A stretch of DNA of 64,000 nt from Tetracladium setigerum (taxonomy: Eukaryota > Ascomycota > Leotiomycetes > Helotiales): contig PZJY01000001.1 of NCBI GenBank assembly GCA_031472005.1, positions 4,278,001 to 4,342,000 of the forward strand, read 5' to 3'. Position numbers and translations under genes: made by a program. Position 1 is the stretch's first letter; each line of letters opens with the position of its first letter. Below, in pieces: positions 36,101-48,145 of this stretch. The notes beneath the pieces are model-generated. The model searched no databases and had not been told where the DNA came from. It saw nothing but the letters and a program-made list of their open reading frames with translations.

Positions 36101-39071
36101 AAAACGCAGCAAAATCCCAACTCAGCACCCAGAAAGCTACTGTCGCCCGGAAGGCAGAGGAAGAAGCGAGGCTGCAGAAGAGAAAGCCACAGAAAGAACT
36201 TGCTTCTAAGTCAAGGATACAGAAGAAAATGTTCAAATCGGAAGAACGAGTTCAAAACTCTGACCTGTCTGATGATGCAACTCAAGTCGACGAAGACCCA
36301 GAGAATATCGATTCTCTTCCAGTTGAGACAAAAAGGGTACCTGAGAAAGGCAGAGTTGTGACAAAAGGTGTTGATTCGCCTGCTAATGATGATGAGATCG
36401 ATATGGACGAGCAGGTTGATGCCGCCACGCAGGAGCAATTATTTGATGAGCCGCCTCTTATTTTCGATGACTATGTTGAGAGGCTCGAGAAAATTACAAC
36501 CCCAACTCGGCAGAACAAGGACACTACTAAGATTCACAATGGCTCTAAGACTTCTATTGATCTCTGGGCACATTCCGTAACCAAATTGGTTGATGTGATG
36601 CCAGAACTTCCCTCCAAGAAACAAACGACGACAGAACAAACTCTTACGAAAACACCAACCAGCGAGCGGGAAGATCTTGATGAAGATATTTCTCTTCATA
36701 AACCTGTTCCTGGGATACAGAAGAAGCGAAAGTTAGCAAATAAGCAAGAGCTCTCCAACAAGCGCCGAAACATTGTGATACCAGAAAATGACGCCCAGAT
36801 GGCCAACGAAACAAAAGCAGAGATAAAGCATTCAGTTAATGTCTTTAATGAACCTTTGATAAGAATCGGTAAGCATGAGACGGAAATAGCAAGGGCAGAG
36901 TCGTTACTTCCTGCAGGCTTTGAAGATGATATTTCATTGAGATCACCACTGCGTGATGCAGCCATTCCCATCACAAAGATGATGAACTATGCAAGTCAGA
37001 AACCAACATTGGGTAACATGGCGCCCCCTTCTCTCAGTGTTGACTGCTTGAAGAAAAGTCCCGATCTTGTTGATGAACACTTGCATCGCAAACCCCAAGT
37101 GATCAGCTTCAGTGCAAAAGGTCCCCAAAACCAGGGACTCACCTTTACCGCCGAGGTTTTTGCGCGACAAGAGACACAGTTACATCCCTCGAAAGGCAAC
37201 AAGTTGGAAGCCTTACCTGGAGCATCTACAGACCTCAAGAGAAAGCTTGATATCCTTACGTCAGGTGCCGAGCAAGCCTTGGTCATGGAAGGTCCTCCAA
37301 AGAAAAAGCACAGTTCCAGCCCTTCGGAGCCGACAGATCGAGAACAAGATGAGATGGAGCTTCCTCAAGGGTTTGCCAGTAGCTCTCCACAGCAATTTGC
37401 CGAATCTGTACACGAAGACAAAGCTACGGGCTTGATAATCCTAAGCAGCCCACCTCCGGCCGCTCTCGCTAATCGCCGTCGGGTCAAAGGGCCACTCCAA
37501 AGCTCACAGTCCTCAAGAGTCCACCCCAACGGAAGTCCACAGCCATCTCCAAGCGTTCCGCAGATCGACAATATTAGCAAGTTGAAACAATTCATTTTAG
37601 ATGATCTTCAACGCGGGTCGAGGAACCTTTCTGACGGTTCTGCGGAAGAATCAACCAAGTGGACAAATCAACCCGAACAATTCCTCGAGCCGCGTTTTAA
37701 ATTAGCAAGCTTGTCTAAAGCTAAGCCGTCTTTGCCGTCAGACCACAGTGAGAGATATGTTGCCCATGAGGAGAACCAAGGACAATATCGCGCACTCACA
37801 GACGCGAACATAGTTGCTGAGGGGGTAAAACTTGCAGATCCCTTTTCTACAAAGAACGCTACCATAAAATTTGCATCTCAGCCAAGTCCATTCATGGATC
37901 GTCTGATAAAAGTACAACACAAAAGAGATCTCCGCCCTGAGCCACAAGCTCGTGAACCACCGACGAAAGTTAGGTTTGGGGAATTGGAAGAGACTGCACC
38001 TGTTTTGAAGCCTACATTGGCACGAGCAAAGGCATTGGATGATGAAATAGCCCCAGTGTCTGAGTTCGCCAGTCGAGGAGCCAATCAAAGCAACCAGGGA
38101 TATAAGAATTCCAGGTTTCCGGCATCTAAGGCACCAGGTTTTGACGATGCGGAAATCAGAACTCAACAAGTTAAGCCCAAACAACAAGCAAGAGAGGAAG
38201 TTCCAGCTGTCTTGTTGAAAACGGTTGAGAGTAACACACAGAAGCTGAAGGCAATAAATGAGTCTAAACGTATGGCAGAGCGAGTACAGCCTCTCTTTGG
38301 TCAAGATCGTGGCAAAAAGTTCCAGGGTCAAGACGGACTCAATACTTTGATCAGTCATGATCATAGGCACCACGATCCGTCAAGTCCAAGCATGACAAGC
38401 GATACCAGCTTCGACTCAAGCGAAAGATCCAAAACTCCGTGCGATGACAGGGGAAATGACAACGAGCGGTGGAATGATGCAGTGAGGCCTCATCTACGTG
38501 GTTTGGCCGATGCTCTTCATCAGGTTGCGGACGTAGGACCACACTATTCTTTTGATTGGGTAAATACTGACATCAAGCAGGAAACCATCTTACACCTTAG
38601 TAGCGTTGAAGATAGTATGGATATGTTGTTGAAAAGCTATCAAGGCAAGGGTGACAAAGTCTTGTCCAACTTTGAGCAAATCCACAACAAGCGAACATCG
38701 GACATACGCGAAGGTGTACAACGGAAGAACGACAATGTTGCAGAGTCCTTAAGGATTACGGGTGAAGCAGTACGCGAAATGGCCCGGGATTCGGTAGTGT
38801 TGGATGCTGCAGCCTTTGAAACGGATTGGAAGAAGCACCAAATCCAGGCTCAGGACGGGATCAACAAAGGTATGGACAAGTGTGCTTGAGGGCATTAATG
38901 GTGGTGAGGTCTTTAGAGGTGGATGACTTGATACTATGGATCATGAGAATATCATCGCTCTTGCAAGAGAAGGCAGATATGACAGAAGTGTTGATGGAGC
39001 TGCTCATGATTCATGTTGCAGATATGTTGTTGCAAATTGCTGGTATGTTTTTTTGGCGGCGGAAGAGATAG
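33136..39071 (+). CDS. Large ARM/PH-like and coiled-coil protein, candidate Red1/SYCP2-type meiotic axis core
   Basis: Exons read: 33136-33242, 33291-33513, 33566-33706, 33759-33856, 33916-34152, 34200-38869 and probably 38917-39071 (about 1876 residues). If the last intron is not used, translation stops at 38889 (1831 residues). Residues 1-270 are all-helical and ARM-like (ELIDALVSLVDIQN, VLVQLVQFFINEEN). Residues about 280-395 look like a PH/Spt16M-like beta domain (GVRMVVRDGDLTIMAT, VPLNIIQKIQIV, VEVVIQLDS) capped by a helix. About 1,300 disordered, charged residues with KRK/KKR basic clusters follow. The end is a long helical coiled coil (VEDSMDMLLKSYQGKG, IREGVQRKNDNVAESLRI). This order matches Red1/SYCP2 family architecture. 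The assignment is by layout, not by diagnostic residues. Confidence 0.6.
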
Positions 39072-39522
39072 TGGCAATTGCTAGCTTAATAGCGAGAACC
39101 TACAAACAATAAGCATCTTAAAAAAGTGAGATGCTTGCATTCCTGAAAGTGAGATGAGCAATGTGTGGAATGTGAAGAGAGATGCTGTTGTCGACGAAGA
39201 TGAAAGCTTCTGATTTTCCTTGGCGTGGTGACGTTTTGGAGACGCCGAGCTTTTCTGAATTGCCGCGACCCCACCAACCGCTGTAGTCGAGGTCGAGACC
39301 GAGAACCTTGGAAGTTCAACACCCCCGACAAGTACAAGATATTGACTTGAAGATATACCTTGTCTTTGCCCAGCACTCGCTCTTGCGTCCAGTCGTCTTT
39401 CTGTGCGCCGATCTCTCGATCTCCCTGCAACCGCGAACTTCTTCCGACACCACCAGCCGCGCTTGAAACATCAGACACGGCTACCAGCAGCAAAGTCCTA
39501 CGAGATAAATAGAATCACCACA
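39072..39522. other. Short intergenic region before DenA-like gene
   Basis: About 450 bp with the 3' end of the large gene and a CT/CA-rich leader. Contains a small inverted repeat GCATCTTA...TGAGATGC near 39112-39134. No gene seen. Confidence 0.5.
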
Positions 39523-40736
39523 ATGGGCCGCGATTCTGGCTTTCATCCTTTCAAGGGAAAGATCTCAAAGCATTTTGGAGATAGCGTAGGTCTTGGAAGG
39601 CGTTAGTGAAGCTGGCAGACAAGGATTGCTAACCCGGTCGTAGTTGGCTCCTGAGGAAGCCTACCTGAGTTGTGAGTCCCCCCTCCGCCATAACAGATGA
39701 TAGAGGCCGTGGGAGGTGCTAATTGTCTTTTGCAGACTATGATATTCGGTGTAAGTTATCAAGCGCGATCTGCGAACGAAGCAGTCGACTGATCAAAGGA
39801 CTCAGTGACCGTCGAAGATGTCAACACTTTGAAGAATGACTGGCTCACAGATAACGTACGTACTACTCTTCCTGCCCTCTTAATACCCAAAGATATCTAT
39901 ACTAACACTCCAGTGCCACAGACCATCGCATTCTGGGAAGAGTACAATCCCCCTGTTCCCCCCACCATCAATCCCTAACCTCCCGCTGATCTGACCCCTC
40001 CTCACCCAGGTACCTCGAGCGCGAAGAACTCAAAAAATACCCCGCCTCGCACATCGTCCTCCTCCGTCCCTCGATGGCATTCATGCTGATGCAAACTCCC
40101 AACCCACTCGAACTCAAAGCCGCCCTCCCGGACTTCACACGCACAACACACATCTTCCTCCCTATCAACGATGCGCGCAACGTCTCCGTCGCTGAAGGCG
40201 GTTCGCACTGGTCTCTCCTACTCGTGTCGGTCCTCGACGGCGTGGCCTTTCACTACGATTCCCTCACGCCCGCCAACTACTACGAAGCTAAACTCGCCGT
40301 GGATAAATTGGGGCAGTTGCTAGGGCGGGGATTGAGGTTCTTGAATCTGGAGGATAGTCCACAGCAGGAGAATGGAAGTGATTGCGGGGTTTACGTGTGC
40401 ATTCAGATGAGACATTTGTTGCTCAAGAGACTGTTGAGTGCGAATGCTAGGGAGAAGGTTAGTATGTCGATGGGCGGGAAGTTGGTTGATGCTGCTGGTG
40501 GGCGAAAGGAGATGTTGAGGACGATTGAGAATTTCAGGAAGGAGGGCGAGCGGAGAAGATCGTGAGTTTCCCTATTTCTTCTTCTTACATATGATCCTAC
40601 TACTCCTCGCCTTTACGTGGACTTTGTGCATCGGAAACTGCTAACAATTAATAGCAACGAACACAGCCGCTCAGCATCACCCTTTGCAAAGAAGGATTCA
40701 AAATCGCCTCCAGGACCACCTCGAATTGATTCTTGA
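39523..40736 (+). CDS. NEDD8-specific cysteine protease (DenA/Den1/SENP8-like, Ulp1 family)
   Basis: C48-family peptidase of the type that removes NEDD8 from proteins. Seven exons, two of them tiny: 39523-39585, 39644-39671, 39736-39750 (15 nt), 39806-39855, 39922-39941 (20 nt), 40010-40561 and 40655-40736, total 269 residues. The exons join to YLSYYDIRLTVEDVNTLKN then DWLTDNTIAFWEEYLEREEL, the Den1 N-terminal signature. The catalytic set is visible: His in GGSHWSLL, Asp in FHYDSLTP, Gln and Cys in SPQQENGSDCGVYVC. The C-terminus is Ser/Pro/Lys-rich. All phases agree without forcing. In Aspergillus DenA links neddylation to development and light response; that role here is inferred. Confidence 0.9.
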
Positions 40737-42205
40737 ACAAAGCAACGAACACCAAAGACTATGATATCGCACAGCGGAGAGAAATATCAGCGAGATCAGC
40801 AAATGGAAGAATTGGAAGGGAAGCATGGGCGTTTGGGGTGTATAAGGGGCTGATTAACTGATTCATTTGGTCCTTCTTCTTCTTTGAAATTTCGATTCAT
40901 TCTGATTCTTTCTTATCCTATGTTTTCTTTTGTTTTTTGTGCTTGATTGAGAGAGAGGGAGGGAGGGATGGCTGGATGGATGGATGGATGGAGGGATGGG
41001 ATTGACGAATACAACATGATGAATACGAATAAGATGATGGGTGGGCTGGGAAGGGAATGGATGGGAGTTTTCTTTTTTGGGCTGGTTGTTGTTGGTGCTG
41101 GTGGTGCTGGTGGCGTGATTTTGAGACGAGAAGAGTGGAAGCGGTGGGAGCTGGGATGGGTGAGGGCATGGATGCATGGATGGTATTGCTGGATTTGCAT
41201 TTACATTCCTGTGTTTTTGTACGTAGAGGGAGGCGCGAACGAGAGAGAGAAAGAGAGATGTTGTGGGACGGGGTATGGGGGAAGGGGCGGGGTTGCTTAG
41301 TCTCGAGCAGAGATGGGATGAATTGATAGAGAGAGGAATTTTAACATCCATTTCTATAGGTTTGTTGGTCTGTGCTGTGCTAAACTGGACTAGACTGGAC
41401 TATACTGTATGTACAGCTCGGGTGATATGACATTGAACATCTCGAATTCGTAGACTGCAAGAACTAACATTTTTCGGATTTTCCAAAAAAAAGAAAACAC
41501 TTGTAGAAAGGAAAGAAATTTGTTGGATGAAATCCCTAAATGAAATACGGCAGGCTCATAACTCCCAAGACTAGAAAATTCTATCATTACAAGCTCCATC
41601 TCTAATCTTCAAATCTGCTGCCTGCATGTGAGACTCCTCCCTGACTATTGAATTGAGTGACACAGTATTCGTGCTAGCTGTTGAGAATTGTGTGCTTAAC
41701 TTTCCAAATCAGGTATCTATGGAAAGAAAGAACAAACGAAAAAAGGCACTGCCTGAAGTTGAAAATAGTTATTTAAAGCTTGTAACGCAGGTAGGCCTTT
41801 TTGGGGATACTTCTCTTTTCTTCTTTGACTATTTCAGCTATCTAGCTATCTTTCTGCATACTCTCAAAGAGAGACGGTATAGAATAGGAATGGGATATAT
41901 GTGTAAAGGTAGAAAGGCTGCGCTACCTATGCACTAATTACCTATCTCTCACTTAATAACTAGGTAAAGCCCTCCGACTAGCTCTATCTTTTGATAATTG
42001 TTCCCTCCCTTCACCAACTGCAGGCCATGGAATGCATGTGTGGTATCCCCCTAATGCGATAAAATATATATCAAGTCATAGCAATTCCCTGCTTGCTTGT
42101 TCTTCTCACTCTAGCCTGTCTTCCGCCCTCGTGCTCAGCCGCAATCGCCTGGATCGAATGACATTCATCGATCATCGTGGTGCGTAAGTAGTGGACTGTC
42201 GTTGC
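40737..42205. other. Convergent intergenic region with simple repeats
   Basis: About 1.5 kb between converging genes. It contains a (GGAT)n tract at 40974-41000 set in G/A-rich DNA and, from about 41,350 on, AT-rich DNA. The many open frames in the first part are low-complexity shadows. No gene seen. Confidence 0.6.
40974..41000. repeat. (GGAT)n microsatellite
   Basis: Consecutive GGAT units with one GGAG/GGGAT interruption, directly following a GAGAGAGGGAGGGAGGG tract. Confidence 0.8.
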
Positions 42206-44598
42206 TCATTGCTCATTATCGTCGTCATCATCAGAAGAAGACGAGCTGGATTCATCATCGCTGATGGTGATTACTGCTTTCTCCAGTCCTCCTCTTCCTG
42301 CTGCTGCTGCTGGACCCCTTGCCTATTGCCAGTTCCAGTTCCATTTCCAGTCCCATTTCCAAATCCTGCATCAACATCAGACTGATCCTCATCCTCGTCC
42401 TCGGAATCATCAAGTTCAATCGGAGCAGCCTTTTCGATTTTCCTTTGGCTTTGCGATTGTACCTGCTTTTGTGATTGTGTCTGTCTTTGCAATGGTGGGT
42501 GTCTTTGAAATTGTGACCGTCTAAGAGTCAGTGCGCTAGCGGTGGAAGGGGTTTGGCTAATGAATAGTCCACCGTCTTCGCTTGGTGTTCTGTGATTGCC
42601 GGAGCGGAGATCTGGCATGATAGCATCTTCGTATCCGTCCTCATCTTCGTCATTATCTACATCTTGGACTTTTTGATGCTGGCGATGGCGGGAGGTGGGG
42701 GTTGTTGATTTTGACTTTGACTTTGACTTTGACTTCGACTTCGACAGTGCTTTAGTTTTGGATTTGGATTTGGATGCCAAGAGAGATTTGGAGAGAGTAT
42801 GAGGACGTATATTTTTGGTCCGTTCGATAGTTGAGAGAATTTCCGTCTCTTCTTCGTCTTTGTGGTTGTCTTCATCTTGACGAGTGGATGACTTCGAACT
42901 TGAAATTGCCGGACCTTTGCCCTTATCTTTGGTACCCATGGTATCTACGGCATAATCCCACATCAATTCATCCTCCTCGTCCTCATCCACAAAAAGTCTT
43001 GGTGTCGCTGACTTCAATTTCTGTTTTGAAACGCGCACCATCTTTTCATGAGGAGCAAGATCGTCTTGCTCATCCTCAAGACTCCTCCTCTTCCTCTTTC
43101 TCTCCTGGTGTCTCTCCAGCTTCTTCCCGTCGTTCTTAGCCTTTTTGGATTTTTTATACTCCTTGATTGCACCCAGACCAACGTTGCTGGCTGGCTCCCA
43201 CGTGTTATCCCAATCCCCTTCCCACTTGATGAGGTAGTGGATCTCGTTTTCTCCGGTAAACTCGTTTGCCCGGATTTCATCGGCAAGAATGGATTCGACG
43301 TTATAGCCTTCTTCTTCTTCTTCTTCCTCCTCCTCTTCTTCGTCAGCTTCCAGTTCTTCCTTTTCATGAGTAATGTTAGGAATCCGTGAGGGTGTGGGCG
43401 TGGGTGTTCGTTTGGGTGGGGGCTTCCGAAATATTTGACTAGATACAAAGAAGGACTTCATTTTTGTTTGGGAGATTTGGGATTGTATAGAGGATGATCT
43501 CGGTCTTTTGGGGTTTGATTTGGCTGAAGAGGGTGATGTGGATTTCGGCTTTGGTTTTCGCTTTGATGATCCCATGCTGTTTGTTTCTGAGGGCGAAGCG
43601 GATGCGCGGCTGGATTTTCGTAACGGTACATGGGCTTGTGAGCGTGATGAAGAAGAAGAAGCTGGATGACTGCTTCTGCGTGATAGCTGGGGATGCGATG
43701 GAGAGATTTTTGAACTAGCGCGGTTTGTTGCTGGGGAAGAAGAGGAAGTTAGACGACTGGATTCTCCTAGTCGAAATCGTGAGTGAGGAGGTTTGAGATG
43801 TGTTGCGGTAGATGTTTCCAATGAGACTGAAGCTGAAGTAGACCGGGAGTCTAGATCTGATCCTGAAAGTTGAGCTCCCGCTCCATAGTCGGCGCTCAAT
43901 TGCATTGCAAGAGCCATTGGAGTATCTACATCCTCATTCTCATTCAAGTCCTCACCATCTGAGTCGAAAACCTCTGCAAGACCTCGTTGATGTGATTTCT
44001 TCTTAGGTGGAGAGGCAAGGGAAAGTTGTGAAGCATCCGCCCCTGATATTATTCTCCTCCGTGAAGCAGAAGGGGGCGATTTCACAGCGGCCTCCGACCT
44101 AGACATCGTCCTCATTCTAGGCAGATCAACAACCATCTTTGAAAGACCCCTCATCCTCTCCATAGCTTCCAACTCGGAATTCCCATCACGTGATATTCCT
44201 CCTTCACGATCCAACATTATCTTTTCTTGCATCTTCTTCTTCTTCCAATGCAATCCAGCATTTAACCTCGCCCTCTCTTCCTCCTTCGTCTTCTTCCAGT
44301 GCCATTCCTCCAACGTTCTCGCGCTGACCCAGTCACGAACATCTTTCATCTTCACGCTAACTCTCATATCAGGTTTGTCGGCGTACCCAATTATGTACCT
44401 GTGATCGCCTTTGCTGGCTTCGAGGACCTCTAAGATATTACCCCTTAGATCGTGAACAGGCATGTATGTGGGTATGGAGACGGGTATGGAGTTGGGAATG
44501 TAAACAGGGCGTTCTTGGACTGCGAAATCCATGTAGTTTTCATCATCAGGGCCAGCTTCGCCAGCGTACCTGCGCCCCGGAAAACCAGTGTGGAACAT
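42206..44598 (-). CDS. Chromodomain protein with acidic, SUMO-interacting-type tail; apparent frame break near the end
   Basis: Long protein (797 residues if the break is corrected). The N-terminus is conserved-looking (DFAVQERPVYIPN, YIIGYADKPDMRVSVK). A Ser-rich basic region follows. Near residue 430 a poly-Glu run leads into a chromodomain: YNVESILADEI, YLIKWEGDWDNTWEPASNV, with the aromatic cage residues Tyr, Trp and Trp. Chromodomains of this type read methylated histone lysines. A KSKSKS repeat and acidic clusters follow. One frame stops at 42271 (EEEDWRKQ). The next frame continues AVITISDDESS, a Ser/Asp run, and NEQ to a stop at 42206; one base missing at the GG pair 42283-42284 would join them. 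VITIS followed by acids is a classical SIM. Confidence 0.82.
42710..42746. repeat. Hexanucleotide coding repeat (Lys-Ser)n
   Basis: Repeated TTTGAC/TTCGAC on the plus strand, coding on the minus strand for alternating Lys-Ser in the chromodomain protein. Likely length-variable. Confidence 0.75.
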
Positions 44599-45289
44599 GA
44601 TGGCAGTCGCTCACAAACTGCGAATAAATGAGAAAAGGAAGTGTAAGCTCAGGAGATAGTTGTACGCATGGTGTTGAAGAGATCGTTGCACCAAACATGA
44701 TGGTTTGGTGGAGTTATGTCGAGGTAACTGGCGTTGAGGTGTAACCAAAATGAAGGGCTCGTCTGAGGATACGCGCTGCGAAGGACATGTGCACGTGATG
44801 GATTATAGATAAAATGGTATAGTCTCAGACATTTTTCAATCAGTTGTTTCCTTTGGCATGTTGAGTTATGCCCTCTTCTGTAACCACCTTTTTCTATGAA
44901 ATTGAAAAGAGATATAATCTGATATTGAAATTAGATATCGCGAGTTTCAAGAATAATGCTGTAACTCGTTAGCGCCAGTTTTAACTGTGGAGGATAGCAT
45001 TTGATCTCGTTCAAAACCCTTTTGAAAACAAAAGCCTCGCAATAAACTTGCGATTGGTATTTATGAGAGTACCTATTTAGGTACTAAGGAAGTGATTTAT
45101 AATTGTATTTTCTTTTCTTGACCGACCTCGAGTGATGTTGTAATGTGATTGGGTGTACACGCCAAGCATCTTGAGCTGTTGAAGATGCGACGAAGCTTGC
45201 TTCTCAGAATCGACCGAGCTACCTCTACACCTCTCAACCATCATCGCAGCTCCCACCACCACCACCAACCACCAGCACATCCCGCCAAC
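44599..45289. promoter_or_regulatory. Divergent promoter, chromodomain gene and PAM17
   Basis: About 690 bp between outward starts. AT-rich in the middle. An in-frame ATG at 45185 could extend Pam17 by 35 residues (MRRSLLLRIDRAT). No defined operator seen. Confidence 0.5.
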
Positions 45290-46104
45290 ATGTTGTGCAC
45301 AGCTCCCACCATCAGAGGTGCAGCTCTAAGCTGCCGACTGCAGCCATCAATCATCACCCAAAACTCCTTCCACACGACGTCCTCCCCCCTCTCCAGATCA
45401 GAAGCTTCACACACGACCAACTCCCGCCGAGTATCCCTCCCGAAGCGCAACGTCCTCTTCAAACCATCTCCTCCTACAAACTCAACCCCAATCCGCTCAG
45501 CATCAACCCTCAATTCCTCCCCCGCTGCACCCCTCTCCTCCTCCACACCCGCCTCCTCCGACCACCTCGACTGGAACACCTTCTTCAAACTGCGCAAGAC
45601 CCGTCGCTGGTATCAACTCAGCTCCTCGATCGGAACCAGCACGACCAGTTTTGTCCTCAGTACTCAAATCCTCTTAAATTCGGACATGGACGCCATCGCT
45701 TCCCAACTTCCCCTCGATCCATTCATCAGCATGGGGTTGATCACATTCGCGGCTGGGGGAGCAGGATGGTTGGTTGGACCGATCATTGGGGCCGGTGTGT
45801 TTAATTGGAGGAACAGGAAGGTGAGGCCGCAGATGGATGCGAAGGAGAAGGAGTTTTATGTCAGGGTGAAGAAGTTTAGGGTTGATCCGAGTGTGAGCTC
45901 GATTGCGAATCCGGTGCCGGGTATGTTATGTCGTTTACTATCTTTTTCATGGGGGAGGGTGGTAGTTTGAGTTGGAAAGAAGCATGCTAATTTAATTGCT
46001 GGTGCGTAGATTACTATGGAGAGAAGATCTCGAGCGTGCGTGATTATCGACGCTGGTTGAAGGACCAACGAGCATTCAACAAGAAGCGACAGACATATGT
46101 TTGA
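45290..46104 (+). CDS. PAM17: Mitochondrial presequence translocase-associated motor subunit Pam17
   Basis: Inner-membrane component that helps organise the TIM23 import motor. Two exons, 45290-45920 and 46010-46104, give 241 residues. The N-terminus MLCTAPTIRGAALSCRL is basic and hydroxylated without acids, as in a mitochondrial presequence. After a Ser/Pro-rich stretch the conserved core begins DWNTFFKLRKTRRWYQ. Two membrane segments follow: SSIGTSTTSFVLSTQILL and MGLITFAAGGAGWLVGPIIG. The matrix end has KVRPQMDAKEKEFYVRVK and DYYGEKISSVRDYRRWLK, both typical of the family. I chose the start at 45290; the in-frame ATG at 45185 is an alternative that also looks presequence-like. Confidence 0.92.
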
Positions 46105-46367
46105 GTACAGGACCGAATGGCGAAAGGAACTGGTTTAAATTGAAGGTCACCTACAGCAGTAGGCTCTCCACACGCACCAAGGAAATTTCTTTTGTATGGG
46201 ACTGGAGGATATAGGTTGGTATGCAACGAGTTCATCACTCCCAAGAAAAATGGCGTTACTTTTTTTTTGGTTTATGTTGTTTGTGAGCATCTCCCATGTA
46301 TGTACATGTACAAACACATTAAGTTGTGGAAAGAAAGAAAGCTTAAAAATATCTATTTGGTCTCTCC

Positions 46368-48145
46368 TCAATAGTCAGGCCACTCGTCGTCAACCTGCTC
46401 TTTCCAAGCCTTCAACCCCCCTTTGATATCACCAATATATCTCTTCCCGCCCGCGCCCAATCCAGCATCCAATAGTCTCTTCGCTACAACTTGCGAATCA
46501 TTACCCAATCTACAGACAACATATATTGGTGCATCCACTGGCAAGTTGTCGGGGATCCAATCCGGACGTTCTTCTCCTCCTTCTGTCTCCACATTATCTC
46601 GTTTCCTTTTCGGAAAAGTCGAAAAGGGGATATTGATACTCCCCTCCAAACTACAGATATCAAACTGCACCTTCTCTCTCACATCGACTAATAGATGTTC
46701 CTCCCCCCTTGTCTTCTGCGCCGCATAATATCGAGCTTCAACTCTCTCTTCGTCGCTCAACAGCTTGACAGGAGCAGTCAAGCCACAGAAAAGCACATAA
46801 TCCACATTTCCGGCCTTCAAACTCTCTAGACTGAGTTCGCTTGATGCAGAACAGGCGAAGCAGCCGTCTCGACGACCACGCATTCGCATGTTTCGAAAGG
46901 GTGAAGTGGTGTTTGCGGAGAAGATGAGCATTGATGTTGGAGTGCCTTTTGTCTTTGCGTTTGCATTCCCATCAGCCACCACGCCTCCATCCTCGACAAC
47001 ACTTACCAACTTCCCACTAGCAACCATCTTTACAGCTTCAACAGCCTGCAACAGTCCCATCGTCCCAACAACCGGTCCCATAATCCCCCCATCCCCACAA
47101 GAAACCACACTTTCTGCTGGAGGTGGTTTGGGGAAGATACAGCGGTAGCAAGGACCGCCGTCTGGGTTGCCGGCTGGTAAGGGAGGGGAGTTTAGAACGA
47201 TCAGCTGACCGTCTGTTCGGAGGGCTGAGGCGCTGATGAGTGGTTTTTGGAGGAGGATGCAGATGTCTGAGATGAGGTAGCGGGAGGTCGGGTGGTCGGT
47301 ACAGTCTAGTACTAGGTCGTATTGGGAGACAATAGAGGAGGCGTTTTGGGGGGTGAGGTGCTCTCGGTGGGGGATGTAGGTTACGTTTGGGTTTAATCTG
47401 TATAAATAGGTACATATAAGTACAGTAAAAAACAGCACATATTGAACGATTAGAAAGGGAGAAGGTTTTTTTGTCTGGGGCGAGGAAGAAAGTAAACAGA
47501 AAATGGAAAGAGGGGTTAGAGAAAGAAAGAAAGTCGTACTCAGTGAGGAAGTGAATAGCGCTATCAACCTTCTTCATCCCAACTCTCGCGGTGTTGTGAA
47601 GTATCTGGCGATGTAGATTGGATGTTTCGACTTCATCGCCGTCGACGAGACCGAGTGTGCCGACGCCCGAGCCGGCGATGTAAGCTGCTGCTGGACAGCC
47701 GAGGCCGCCTGCTCCTATAATGAGGATTTTGGAGCTTTTGAGACGGAGTTGACCTGATGGGTAGATGGGTGAGGTTAGTTTTGTTTGTATATTTAAAAGG
47801 GAAAGAAATAGATTATAGATTAGAGATTATGGAGTATGGAAACAAAATCGAGGAAGGGTGGGAACGACAACCTTGAATTCCAATATTCGGCACGATCATT
47901 TGTCGTCCGTATCTCTTGTATTCTTCAGATGAGAGAGGCCACTTTGGTTCTGGCTTTGTTTCTGGTGGGGATTCTTCATTTTGAGAAGTGATATCCTCAT
48001 GTGGTGGTGGTGGTGGGGTAATGATATTAGAGATTTGCCTTTCTGCTTCTACTTCGGCAAGAAGATCTTTGAGGCGTTGAAGTTCTTTTTCTGTGGCAAG
48101 GATTTGTTGCTTGAGAGCTGATTCTCGCTCAGATATTGAATTCAT
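46368..48145 (-). CDS. UBA4: Adenylyltransferase/sulfurtransferase Uba4 (Urm1-activating, MOCS3-like)
   Basis: E1-like enzyme that adenylates and thiocarboxylates Urm1 for tRNA wobble-uridine thiolation and protein urmylation. Three exons: 48145-47872, 47753-47540 and 47397-46368, 505 residues. The N-terminal helix is followed by YKRYGRQMIVPNIGIQGQ, the nucleotide site IIGAGGLGCPAAAYIAGSGV and VDGDEVETSNLHRQ. Two CxxC zinc pairs are present (CYRC and CFAC). The E1-like cysteine lies in VVSCGDGGIMGP. A C-terminal rhodanese domain starts HLLVDVREKVQFDIC and has the persulfide-carrying Cys in VVCRLGNDSQVVA. The donor of intron 1 (GTTGTC) is weak but the frame requires it. It diverges from SLX9 with about 245 bp between starts. 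Confidence 0.94.

Noticed and set aside
40863..41351. Overlapping open frames on both strands at the GGAT repeat
   Set aside because: Low-complexity His/Pro/Ser or Gly/Trp/Met strings caused by the simple repeats.
47038..47577. 179-codon minus-strand frame overlapping the UBA4 intron and exon
   Set aside because: It runs through an intron and in the wrong frame of the conserved adenylation domain.
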